DNA of 64,000 nt, from positions 2,604,001 through 2,668,000 of the forward strand of contig NZ_CP080095.1 of assembly GCF_019428685.1 (NCBI RefSeq), in the 5' to 3' direction. Both the position numbers and the translations under genes were made by a program. A model generated the notes under the pieces. It ran no database searches and was not told where the DNA came from. It saw only the letters and a program-made list of their open reading frames with translations. This DNA is from Paraburkholderia edwinii (lineage in GTDB: Bacteria; Pseudomonadota; Gammaproteobacteria; Burkholderiales; Burkholderiaceae). Below, piece by piece: positions 43,806 to 51,764 of the stretch. The first letter of the stretch is position 1. Every line of letters starts with the position of its first letter.

Positions 43806-44460
43806 ATGGTTGTGAGATCGCAACGCCTGACTTGTCATCTCCGCAGTCGTCTGTGAGCGAGGTTACCGTGCAACTCTCCGGTGACACGTCGTCGCGGCAG
43901 TATCCCCTCCCATCGATCTCGCCCGAGCGTAAAGGTCGAGGAATGACAAGGTGCTGCACTTAAAAGACTGGCAGCGAATTCCGCGTGTCCGGACACGTTT
44001 CGGTCACGACGCTCAACCGGAGGGTCATAAGCAAACGAGCGGCGTCATCGAGTATCACGACGCTGCGCGCCTTGCTGCCGGTCGGCCACGACATAATTCG
44101 CTGATGCGTCGCTCGCGCCGGAGCGACTAACACAGGTGTCTTACTGGCAAATTTCTCGCGTCAAGAACGTCACGCCATGTCGTGGCGGTCGGTTTTGAGA
44201 TGACCCTACGTGTCGCTGAATGCCATGTAGAGACTGGATTGCCCGCGCCCTGCGGGCTTTTTCATTTCAGCCGGGCATCGCTGGAGGTTAAATACAAATA
44301 TCTCCAAAAGACCACTGCGCCCGCCGCGTTCGTATGCCGATCGAATCGAGCAGCACGCGGCCACGAATGGTCATTGGCACTCGGCTCGAGAACGTCTGCA
44401 AATGGAGTGACGAAATGCTACTGCGGAAGCGTGTGTAGTCCGCCCGAGGATGGTTTTGCG
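43806..44460. other. Intergenic stretch with palindrome and orphan terminator
   Basis: About 650 nt with no gene I can support. It carries the perfect palindrome CGTGTCCGGACACG (43983-43996), flanked by GAATTCCG and TTTCGGTC, which may be an insertion-element relic, and a Rho-independent terminator listed separately. Confidence 0.5.
44241..44262 (+). terminator. Rho-independent terminator without an upstream gene
   Basis: GCCCGC (44241-44246), 5-nt loop, GCGGGC (44252-44257), then TTTTTCATTT. This is the best classical terminator in the window. The nearest plus-strand gene ends at 43805, so the transcript it ends may be a small RNA from about 44100-44260. Confidence 0.7.
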
Positions 44461-44886
44461 CTACTGGCAGATCTTCTCGAGCAGGCGCAAAAGAGGATCC
44501 GGCCCGCCGCCCTTCTGACAGTACGCATCAAACCCCGACACGACGCCAGCCGGCCCGGCGACGGATTCGTCAAGGGCAGTAAATGCGATGAGGATGGTAT
44601 CTCGCGTCGCAATGTTGTGGCGCAGGCGTCGGGCGAGGGCATAGCCGTCCATTTGCGGCATGTTGATGTCCAGCACGGCGACATCGGGCACCCATGCCGC
44701 TACCATGTTTAATGCTGAAGGTCCGTCCAGCGTGTACACCGTCTCGTATCCTGCGATGATCAGTGATGCAGTGATGGCTTCCGCACCGGGACGGTAATCA
44801 TCGACGACAAGAAGCCGCCGGCCTTGCGGCCCCCCGGGTGACAGCCTACGCGCTGTCCATCTCCTGGTGTTTGCAGAATTCGCCAT
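44461..44886 (-). CDS. Response regulator (single receiver domain)
   Basis: A 141-residue receiver: RRLLVVDDYRPGAEAITASL, phospho-Asp in VAVLDINMPQMDG, switch Thr in IAFTALDE, and a late Cys-Gln-Lys-Gly (CQKGGGPDPL) where Lys-Pro is usual, so the Lys-Pro step is altered to Lys-Gly. No output domain. It is divergent from the sensor kinase at 44992 and is likely its partner, now with a broken kinase gene. Confidence 0.85.
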   Translation of the reverse strand: MANSANTRRWTARRLSPGGPQGRRLLVVDDYRPGAEAITASLIIAGYETVYTLDGPSALNMVAAWVPDVAVLDINMPQMDGYALARRLRHNIATRDTILIAFTALDESVAGPAGVVSGFDAYCQKGGGPDPLLRLLEKICQ

Positions 44887-44991
44887 ACATAGAATGCAAA
44901 TGGTTCGATAGGTAATGGCAACCGGCTGCCAGGCTGGTTGCGCCCGACAGAGAGCTTTCTCGTATGAGCAACGACCGTACCGGGGGAATGC

Positions 44992-46109
44992 ATGAGCCTC
45001 GCCGACTTCATTGAAGCTGATCTGCCCGGTCTGACTGACGACTGGACCCGTTACGCGCTTGTGCTCAGCCAGGAGGATAGCCAGCTGACCGAAACTAGCT
45101 GCGTGACTCGGCGACTGACATCCTGACGGCGATCGCGACGGATTTGCGTGAGGCGCAGAGCGGCTCGCAGCAGGAAACCAAATCGCGCGGCGACAAGGAC
45201 GAGCTGAATTCCCCCTTGAACCGGGTCGCGCGTCTGCACGCGGAGGATCGCCTGTCGCACGGTTTCAGCATCGACGATGTGGTTGCCGAGTTCCGTTCCC
45301 TGCGCGCGACGGTGCTGCGCCGCTGGCAGAAAACGTCGCCCGCCGGTACCGCGGCGTTCCAGGAGATGATCCGGTTCAACGAGGCGATCGACCAGGTGCT
45401 TGCCGAGTCGGTGCGTCACTACGCACACCGCACTGAGCGTATCCGCGACCTGTTCGCTGGCGTCCTGGCCCATGACCTGCGCTCGCCACTGGGCGCAATA
45501 CTCAATGCCGGCGAAGTACTCTTACACGACGAGGGTCTCTCTTCTGGCGGCGCGAAGGCGGTGGCCTTTGTTCAGCGCGGCGCGATGCGGATGAAACAGA
45601 TGATCGACGATCTGCTCATCTTCACGCGCACCCGGCTGGGCGACGCGCTGCCGGTCAGTTTCACACCGCAGGATATGGGGCGGATCTGTCGCGATGCGGC
45701 GGACGAAGTGCGCGCGTCCTACCCCAATGCCCATATCGAGCTGCGTCTGGCCGGTGAACTCCGGGGCAGGTGGGACGGTAGCCGGCTCAGCCAGTTGCTG
45801 GCCAATCTGCTGACGAACGCTGTGCGCTACGGAGCAGGTCCCATCGTTGTCGAAGCCGCCGGTCATGATGGCCAGGTGACCCTGGTCGTATCGAACGAAG
45901 GCAATCCGATCCCGGAACGTGCGATGCCCACGCTGTTCGATCCGCTGACCCGGGCGGGGCCGGCCGACCGGCGTGGTACGGCAGCAGGCATGGGGCTGGG
46001 CCTGTACATCTGCCGCTGCATTGCTAGCGCGCACCAGGGAACGATAGGGGTCGCCTCTTCAGAAAACGGCACTTCCTTTACCGTCCGCCTGCCATGCTCG
46101 CCCGCATGA
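44992..46109 (+). pseudogene. Sensor histidine kinase gene with a 5' frameshift
   Basis: A paralogue of the kinase at 15902-17023. The ATG at 44992 begins MSLADFIEADLPGLTDDWTR and stays open to DSQLTE near 45093, then goes out of frame and stops. The other frame carries the rest: LRDSATDILTAIATDL, the input helices FSIDDVVAEFRSLRATVLRR, H-box VLAHDLRSPLGAIL, N-box LLANLLTNAVRYG and GMGLGLYICRC to 46109. A 1-nt loss near 45094-45098 explains it. A TTG at 45144 could restart a shortened kinase, but no ribosome site supports that. Confidence 0.75.
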
Positions 46110-46437
46110 TGCGGCCGGCAACCGGTTCAATTGGCGCGTCGGCTCGTCCGATGGCGCATCACCCTTGTACTTGGGTCCGTCACATCCGCATGAGTCATGT
46201 CGTGGTATCCGATATCGCTAATCTTCGCGGCGGGCTGTCTGCTGCGGCGCGCTTTCGAGCGCCGGGGCGACATCCGACAAAACTGACGGAAGCGCAGAAA
46301 CGGGTCGACGAGAGACAAATGCGTCCGTCGAGGATCGGCCATGAGCGGACGGTCGACGGCGCTACGTAGATCGTTGACGATGTGCCCTTGGTTCAGGCAT
46401 TAAACTATCGTCCCCCGTAAACAGTAATGAAATCCCG
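46110..46437. other. Intergenic with dispersed repeat
   Basis: A 328-nt gap; apart from repeat R1 copy b (46297-46329) and scattered GGTCGACG pieces I see no feature. Confidence 0.5.
46297..46329 (+). repeat. Dispersed repeat R1, copy b
   Basis: GAAACGGGTCGACGAGAGAC and on to CGTCCGTC; matches 19413-19446 with about five changes. Confidence 0.6.
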
Positions 46438-46767
46438 GTGGACTCCTCTATGGCTTGTGACCACTGTGCAGACCTTTGCGTACGCTACGCAATCAGATCT
46501 CTTCGCGAGCTACGCAAGGCGATACAAATCGCCGCAGAGAACATCGCTGCTAAAACACTCGAAGAAGTGATTCCCGACCGCACTTTGGATTCAGTCTCGC
46601 TCGTTGAACTCGAGAAAGGCTCCGCTTGGGACGACTACGTCGAGTACCATTTTCGTTGTCTGTATTGCGACGAAACCTTTTGGTTGCACGCAGAAACGTA
46701 TCACGGCAGCGGAGGGTACTGGGAACCGAAAAACTCTGCATCGGTACGCGAAAGCATTGCCAATTAA
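46438..46767 (+). CDS. Hypothetical protein with two CxxC motifs
   Basis: A 109-residue protein from GTG 46438 (or ATG 46450). It has CDHC near residue 7 and CLYC near 74, which together could bind one zinc. Between them is a helical part (YAIRSLRELRKAIQIAAENI, KTLEEVIPDRTLDSVSLVEL); after it FWLHAETYHGSGGYWEPK. No family recognised. It sits between two dispersed-repeat copies, with GC slightly below its neighbours. Confidence 0.6.
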   Translation: MDSSMACDHCADLCVRYAIRSLRELRKAIQIAAENIAAKTLEEVIPDRTLDSVSLVELEKGSAWDDYVEYHFRCLYCDETFWLHAETYHGSGGYWEPKNSASVRESIAN

Positions 46768-46837
46768 GTGCGAGCGGCCATGACGTCCGTTGCGCCGTTT
46801 GCGTCGATGGGTTTGAATGTCCGTTTTGGGAAAGCGT

Positions 46838-46890
46838 GAATGTCCCTCTGTGGTCGGTTTCGGGCGACCGCATCGGGCAGTGACCGGCCA
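46838..46890 (+). repeat. Dispersed repeat R2, copy b
   Basis: Contains TGGTCGGTTTCGGGCGACCG and GGGCAGTGACCGGCCA. Matches 19484-19539. The copies lie 3' to an R1 copy in both places. Confidence 0.65.
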
Positions 46891-46946
46891 ATGGGCGTCG
46901 TTCGACGCTGCGCAGTCTGGTTCCGCCCGCATCCCTAAGCGATCAC

Positions 46947-47624
46947 TCACGGATCTTCGGCGAAGAACCACGCCGCCATCGTCCGTGCCAGTTCGAGCAC
47001 GACCTCCGCGTCGGTCCGTCCGGAGGACGCGCGCACGTGAAACGAATGATCTGCGTCGTCCACCACATGCAGCGTGGCGCGTGGCCCCAGCGTCTTGACG
47101 ACCGGCCTCAGCAGGTGAAGCTCTGCCAGCTTGTCGCGCGTGCCCTGCAGAAAGAGCATTGGCACCGTGACATCCGCCAGGTGTCGTGCCCGCTCCACGC
47201 CGGGCGCGCCCGCCGGGTGCAACGGGAACGCGACGAAAGCGAGGCCACGCACGCCGTCGAGTGGGGAGATGGCCTGGGCCTGGGACGTCATGCGGCCGCC
47301 ATACGACCTGCCGCCGGCGAAGAGCGGCAGGGCTGGCAGCCGCCGGCGGGCCTCCGCGACGGCTGCCTGCACGGCAGCATGTGCCACGGCCGGCGAGTCC
47401 ACCCGCCTGGAGCCTCGCTCCATGTACGGAAACTGGTAGCGCAATGTGGCGACATTGACAGCCGCAAGCGCGTCGGCCAATGACGACATGCCGGCGTGCT
47501 GCATGCCCGCCCCGGCACCGTGCGCGAAGACATACAGGGCTCGCGCGCCCTCCGGCACTCGGAGGAGCGCAGAGACCTTGGTGCCGTCGGGCAGTGCCAA
47601 GGAAAGCGATTCTGGGTCGTCCAT
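46947..47624 (-). CDS. Alpha/beta hydrolase, dienelactone-hydrolase-like (KANL3/Tex30 type)
   Basis: A 225-residue hydrolase. The nucleophile elbow is FAGGRSYGGRMTS with Ser as nucleophile; the oxyanion region is VFAHGAGAGMQH. The Asp and His of the triad are probably in FLQGTRDKLAE and VDDADHSFHV. Small soluble enzymes of this type cleave esters or have unknown substrates. The ATG at 47624 gives the family length. It stands alone between a repeat and the arabinose-type cassette. Confidence 0.85.
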   Translation of the reverse strand: MDDPESLSLALPDGTKVSALLRVPEGARALYVFAHGAGAGMQHAGMSSLADALAAVNVATLRYQFPYMERGSRRVDSPAVAHAAVQAAVAEARRRLPALPLFAGGRSYGGRMTSQAQAISPLDGVRGLAFVAFPLHPAGAPGVERARHLADVTVPMLFLQGTRDKLAELHLLRPVVKTLGPRATLHVVDDADHSFHVRASSGRTDAEVVLELARTMAAWFFAEDP

Positions 47625-47846
47625 CGTTTCAGGTCGTGTCGTTGTGGCCTTAGCCCCGATTCTGCATCAATGAGGCATCGGGGAGCGTTTGTGGCGGCCT
47701 CCGGCAAGGCATTTTCGCGGCCACCGCTCGTCGCGCTCGCGGTAACTCAATAGAAGAGGGTTTATTTGCCGCAGTTTCTGAGTTGATACGTTGTCCTGGG
47801 CCGGTATAGGCGGGAGCATCAAGTACTAACGAGGACTATGCCGCGT

Positions 47847-48893
47847 TCACGTTCGGATCCAACCGCGTCGCGCCAGGAACGACATGTTCGCGGAGCGCCA
47901 TTTCCGGCCAGACGTCGTTTCGAAAAGCAGATAAATAGCGGTTAGCGCCAGGATACCTGTAAAGGGTTGGTATAGCCGCACTTCCTCGAGAATGCCGAAG
48001 ACGAAAATGCTCAGCGTATACAGTGTCATCGTAATGCCAATAGCGAGCAGATTCTTTGCTTTCTCGCGATATCCCACGTATGTGCATGCAAGGAAAACGA
48101 CAATGATCATTGCGTACAGGATGGCAAATTTATTGCCCGTGAGAAGCACCGTCCCGTTATCCAAGTGATGGAAATGATTTTCGAATTTCTCATGTAACGT
48201 ATCTGTGCCCACGCCGGCTAGCATCGATGCCTTGAAGAGTACTTTTCTTAGCACCTCGGTGATCGCAATGCTCGCGACAACGAGACCTGTGCCCCACGTC
48301 AATGGACGAACTGCTATCCGCTGACCGAATACGATCGGTGAGACACCCCTCAAGATCAGGAACAGCCCAATAAAAATGCAGGACTCCCGGTTAAGAACAA
48401 AAATAACAAACAGGATCACGAATGGAAGAATGCCGGCGCTTCTAACGGCAAACAGAAAAAGCATAGTGAGCGTCACCGATTCGATGAAGTCCCAAGGATA
48501 GCTAAAATAGTGTATGCAGCACACCCATAGCACCGACGATGAGACAAGCGCTAGCACAGTAAGGCTGACCTTGCGGGTCAGTAAATAGGCACAACCGCAT
48601 AAAGCGAAATTTTCCAACATGAGGAATATCTTCGCAAATTCGTTGTACGGATTCTGCGAGACATTCCTGAACAGATCCAACAGGTACGGGCCAAGAAGTC
48701 GATTCTGAAAGGCTCGCCAGTGGGGCGTCCCGCTCAGGACTCCGTCCGAGGCGGCAAGCAACATATCCATATTAGCGACATGCTTTCTCGCCCAGAAGAC
48801 ATATTCGATCCACGTGCAACACGCGACACACAAAAGCAATGTCACAACACCAAGCGGAAGCATTGCGCTTCTTGTGTAGCTCGTCGGATTCAT
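47847..48893 (-). CDS. Polytopic membrane protein, possible GT-C glycosyltransferase
   Basis: A 348-residue protein with about nine or ten membrane helices and lower GC than its surroundings. After the first helix a periplasmic loop reads MDMLLAASDGVLSGTPHWRA, then FQNRLLGPYLLDLF; later VLNRESCIFIGLFLILRG. Arg-containing NRLLGPYL and RES/RET-type motifs occur in membrane glycosyltransferases that use lipid-linked sugars, so a transferase role is possible. It is the last gene of the cassette with DprE1/DprE2/UbiA homologues, 80 nt after UbiA. The exact acceptor is unknown. Confidence 0.6.
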   Translation of the reverse strand: MNPTSYTRSAMLPLGVVTLLLCVACCTWIEYVFWARKHVANMDMLLAASDGVLSGTPHWRAFQNRLLGPYLLDLFRNVSQNPYNEFAKIFLMLENFALCGCAYLLTRKVSLTVLALVSSSVLWVCCIHYFSYPWDFIESVTLTMLFLFAVRSAGILPFVILFVIFVLNRESCIFIGLFLILRGVSPIVFGQRIAVRPLTWGTGLVVASIAITEVLRKVLFKASMLAGVGTDTLHEKFENHFHHLDNGTVLLTGNKFAILYAMIIVVFLACTYVGYREKAKNLLAIGITMTLYTLSIFVFGILEEVRLYQPFTGILALTAIYLLFETTSGRKWRSANMSFLARRGWIRT

Positions 48894-48972
48894 TTTTCCA
48901 CGCCTGAGGAGATTTGAGCAAAACGGGTTGGCAGTGTTCACTGCCGCACACCGCGTACCAATCGTCGACTCA

Positions 48973-50394
48973 TCAGATCGCCAGTACCATGAACACACCG
49001 CACAATCCGATCACCGCGCAACTCACACGATCCTTGAACGTGAAGACGATGGGGTCATCGTGCATCTGTCCGCGAAAGGCGAGCATCCAGATGCGGCTTA
49101 CCCAATAAAGCGTCAGTGCGAACACAGGCCACAGCATCTGCGGATGCCGGTAGAGCAGCTTGAACTCGGGTGAATTCAAGTAAAGCGCGAGCACGAGTAC
49201 GGCGAGATAGCCAGCCGCCGTGCCGTAGGAGCGCAGGATCGACATGTCCTGCGTAATGTACCCACGCCCAGCCGCCTCCGTCTTGCCCTGCTGAAGCATG
49301 GCCTCGAGTTCGACATAGCGTTTGAGCATGGCGAGACTGAGGAAGATCGGCACGCTAAAAAGAATCAGCCAGTAAGACAGTGAAATGTTGTTGCATTCGC
49401 CGCCGGCGATCACACGGACCGTGTAGAGGCTGGCTAAGGTGAAAACATCGATTAGCGCGATCCGCTTGAGTACAAACGAATAGGCCACCGTGGCGGTCAT
49501 GTATGCAATGAGCACCGCGCCGAATTGCCACGGCAGCAAAGCAGCGATCCCGAGCCCGGCAACGAGCAGCACAATCGTAAGCACGATACCGAGCGAGAGT
49601 GGCAGCTTGCCCGATGCAAAGGGGCGGCTCTGCTTGCGAGGGTGGCGCCGGTCGGCATCGAGATCGAGCATGTCGTTCAGCAGATAGACCGATGACGCGG
49701 TCAGGCTGAACGATGCAAACGCGAGACAGGACGCGAGCACTGCCTGTAAGTCGTCGAAACGGTGCCCCAGGAGTAGCGGCAAAAAGATCAGAGAATTTTT
49801 GACCCACTGATGCACACGCATTTCTTTGAGCATGAGCGGAATCAGACGACGTTTCTCTTCAAAAAAGACGATTTCGGCATTTGCCTTGCGTGCGATTTTA
49901 GCGATCTGCCGGTTCCCGACAACGATTGCCAGACGTGCGCGCTGCCACACAGGTACGTCTGCGCGCGCGTCGCCACAGTAGTCGAAGCCGTGGTCGCCGA
50001 ACTGCTTGACGAGGGCTGCAGCCTTAAGTTTCCCGCTCAGGTTCATGCTCGCGTTGCTTGCGAGTACGCCGTTGAAAAGGCCGAAGTGAGCCGCCACCTG
50101 GCTTGCGAATCGCTGGTTGGATGCCGTGCATAGGTAGAGCGGCCGGCCCGCCAGGCGCGCTTCGCGCAAATAGTCGACCAATTGGCCGTTATAGGGCAAC
50201 ACACCCACATCGAGCGTCACACGCAGTGCGATTTGTTCCTTTAGATAGGCCTTGCCCCGCAGCAGCCAGAACACGCAAAGGAATATCGATAGTGGCTGCC
50301 GTTTGAGCAGCACGAAGAAACTCTCGAACAGAAAATCAGCCCGTGTGAGCGTGCCATCCAGGTCCACACACAGTGGAACTGCGGGATCTGACAT
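48973..50394 (-). CDS. HAD phosphatase-UbiA prenyltransferase fusion (DPPR synthase-like)
   Basis: A 473-residue fusion. Residues 1-190 are a HAD hydrolase: CVDLDGTLTRADF (D11-x-D13), LCTASNQR and DYCGDARADVPVW. Residues 195-473 are a UbiA-type membrane prenyltransferase: NDMLDLDAD (240-248) followed by HPRKQSRPFASG, and YSFVLKRIALIDV (305-317). In mycobacteria separate proteins do these steps: UbiA (Rv3806c) joins PRPP to decaprenyl phosphate, and Rv3807c is the proposed phosphatase. Here they are one chain. The start follows GAGGGTATC. A 219-nt gap parts it from gtrA. Confidence 0.85.
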   Translation of the reverse strand: MSDPAVPLCVDLDGTLTRADFLFESFFVLLKRQPLSIFLCVFWLLRGKAYLKEQIALRVTLDVGVLPYNGQLVDYLREARLAGRPLYLCTASNQRFASQVAAHFGLFNGVLASNASMNLSGKLKAAALVKQFGDHGFDYCGDARADVPVWQRARLAIVVGNRQIAKIARKANAEIVFFEEKRRLIPLMLKEMRVHQWVKNSLIFLPLLLGHRFDDLQAVLASCLAFASFSLTASSVYLLNDMLDLDADRRHPRKQSRPFASGKLPLSLGIVLTIVLLVAGLGIAALLPWQFGAVLIAYMTATVAYSFVLKRIALIDVFTLASLYTVRVIAGGECNNISLSYWLILFSVPIFLSLAMLKRYVELEAMLQQGKTEAAGRGYITQDMSILRSYGTAAGYLAVLVLALYLNSPEFKLLYRHPQMLWPVFALTLYWVSRIWMLAFRGQMHDDPIVFTFKDRVSCAVIGLCGVFMVLAI

Positions 50395-50488
50395 ATCGAT
50401 ACCCTCTCGCGCTTCTTGGGGGGCATGGCAGCGAACGCGCTATGCCGAACTCACGGAATAACCGTAGGGCATGGCTGTGCAGGAATCT

Positions 50489-50502
50489 GTACGCCAGCGT
50501 AC
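50489..50502. repeat. Short palindrome upstream of the HAD-UbiA gene
   Basis: GTACGC-CA-GCGTAC in the 219-nt gap between the gtrA-like and HAD-UbiA genes, about 95 nt before the latter's start. It could be an operator for an internal promoter. Confidence 0.35.
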
Positions 50503-50613
50503 GAGAGTACGTCGAAAACAGTTGTCAATACTTACAGAATATGCTTTGCGGTTAAATCGACACGACACATGCGAAATGACCGATGTTGAAAAAGGTCAAG
50601 GGCAACCACCCGA

Positions 50614-51027
50614 TCAGGCAAATACGAAGCGCTTGTCGAGTTGGTACTTTGCGATGTAACCGAGCGTGAGGCCGATCGCCCCGCCGGCAAGGCGTGCCGT
50701 CTCCGAATGAAAGAGCGCTTGAGCGGCAAATTCCATGGCCCAGAAGACTGCGGTGGTGGCAAGTCCCATGACGACGTAGCGTGCGAAGGTCTGGATACCG
50801 TGCGCCACGCTGCGGTGCTCGTAGTGGAAAATCCATCCCTTGTCGAGCGCATACTTGACGATGAGTCCCACGCCCGTGCCGATGCACACCGCGAGGGGGA
50901 TTGGAAACGGCCCGTTGTAAAGGCTCCACGCGATCTTCTGGCTAGCGAGATTGGCTGCCATCGAGATGAGCGCGAATAACGCGTACCACGTCACAAGAGC
51001 GGTGCGGCTTGCGACGGCAGTGTTCAC
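50614..51027 (-). CDS. GtrA-family membrane protein
   Basis: A 137-residue protein with four membrane helices: LVTWYALFALISMAANLASQ, AVCIGTGVGLIVKYALDKGW, YVVMGLATTAVFWAMEFAAQ and LAGGAIGLTLGYIAKYQLDK, ended by KRFVFA, the typical GtrA C-terminus. GtrA proteins help move or present lipid-linked sugars; Rv3789, the mycobacterial relative, is encoded beside DprE1. The ATG overlaps the stop of the DprE2-like gene by 4 nt, so the three genes are translationally coupled. Confidence 0.88.
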   Translation of the reverse strand: MNTAVASRTALVTWYALFALISMAANLASQKIAWSLYNGPFPIPLAVCIGTGVGLIVKYALDKGWIFHYEHRSVAHGIQTFARYVVMGLATTAVFWAMEFAAQALFHSETARLAGGAIGLTLGYIAKYQLDKRFVFA

Positions 51028-51764
51028 AGCGAAACTCGCTTAAGCACAAAGCGCGGCAGCGAGCGGACAACAAGCATGATCGCGCTCCAGAACCAAGGGG
51101 TATAGAGCAGGTCTTTACCTTGGGCGACGGCGCGCACGATATCTTTACCTACCTCTTCAGGGGTAGCGACGAGAGGCTTGGGTAGGGCAAGGCCCGCCGT
51201 CATTGGCGTATCGACGAAGCCGGGCTTGATCGTGAGCACGTGCACGCCTGATTTGAAGAGTCGCGCGCGCAATCCTTCGCAGAAGGTTGTGACGGCAGCC
51301 TTTGCAGCGCCGTAGACGTAGTTCGAGGCACGCCCACGGTCGCCCGCCACTGACGAAATCACCGCGATGGTGCCGCTGCGCTGTGCCTCAAACAGGCTGG
51401 CGAGCCGCGTGAGTAGCGCAATAGTGGAGAGCGCGTTGGTCGAGAATTCGTGCAGAGTTGCATCCACGTCGCGCTCGCACAGCGCCTGGTCAGCCAGAGT
51501 GCCGTGCGCGATAAGCACGATATCGATGGAACCAAGGGCCGTGCGGCAAGCATCAAGCATGGCAGCATGCTGCGTGTGGTCGTTCAGGTCGAGCACGTAC
51601 GTATGCACGTCTTGCACGCCGCGCACGCGCAAATCCTGTGCGATGGTGTCCAGCCGCGCGGCATGGCGGCCAGCGAGGAACAGGCGCCCACCGGCTGCAG
51701 CCCATTGCCGCGCGCACGCGATGGCGATGGCAGAAGAGCCGCCAATAATCAGAATGTTCTTCAT
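51024..51764 (-). CDS. dprE2: DprE2-like short-chain dehydrogenase
   Basis: A 246-residue SDR. Cofactor motif: ILIIGGSSAIAIACARQWAA; catalytic residues: ISSVAGDRG (Ser) and YVYGAAKAA (Tyr-x-x-x-Lys). The C-terminal part is hydrophobic (LLYTPWFWSAIMLVVRSLPR), as in DprE2, suggesting membrane contact. In mycobacteria DprE2 reduces the keto-intermediate made by DprE1 to give decaprenylphosphoryl-arabinose. The ATG at 51764 overlaps the DprE1-like stop by 4 nt, an organisation shared with the mycobacterial pair. Confidence 0.85.
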   Translation of the reverse strand: MKNILIIGGSSAIAIACARQWAAAGGRLFLAGRHAARLDTIAQDLRVRGVQDVHTYVLDLNDHTQHAAMLDACRTALGSIDIVLIAHGTLADQALCERDVDATLHEFSTNALSTIALLTRLASLFEAQRSGTIAVISSVAGDRGRASNYVYGAAKAAVTTFCEGLRARLFKSGVHVLTIKPGFVDTPMTAGLALPKPLVATPEEVGKDIVRAVAQGKDLLYTPWFWSAIMLVVRSLPRFVLKRVSL

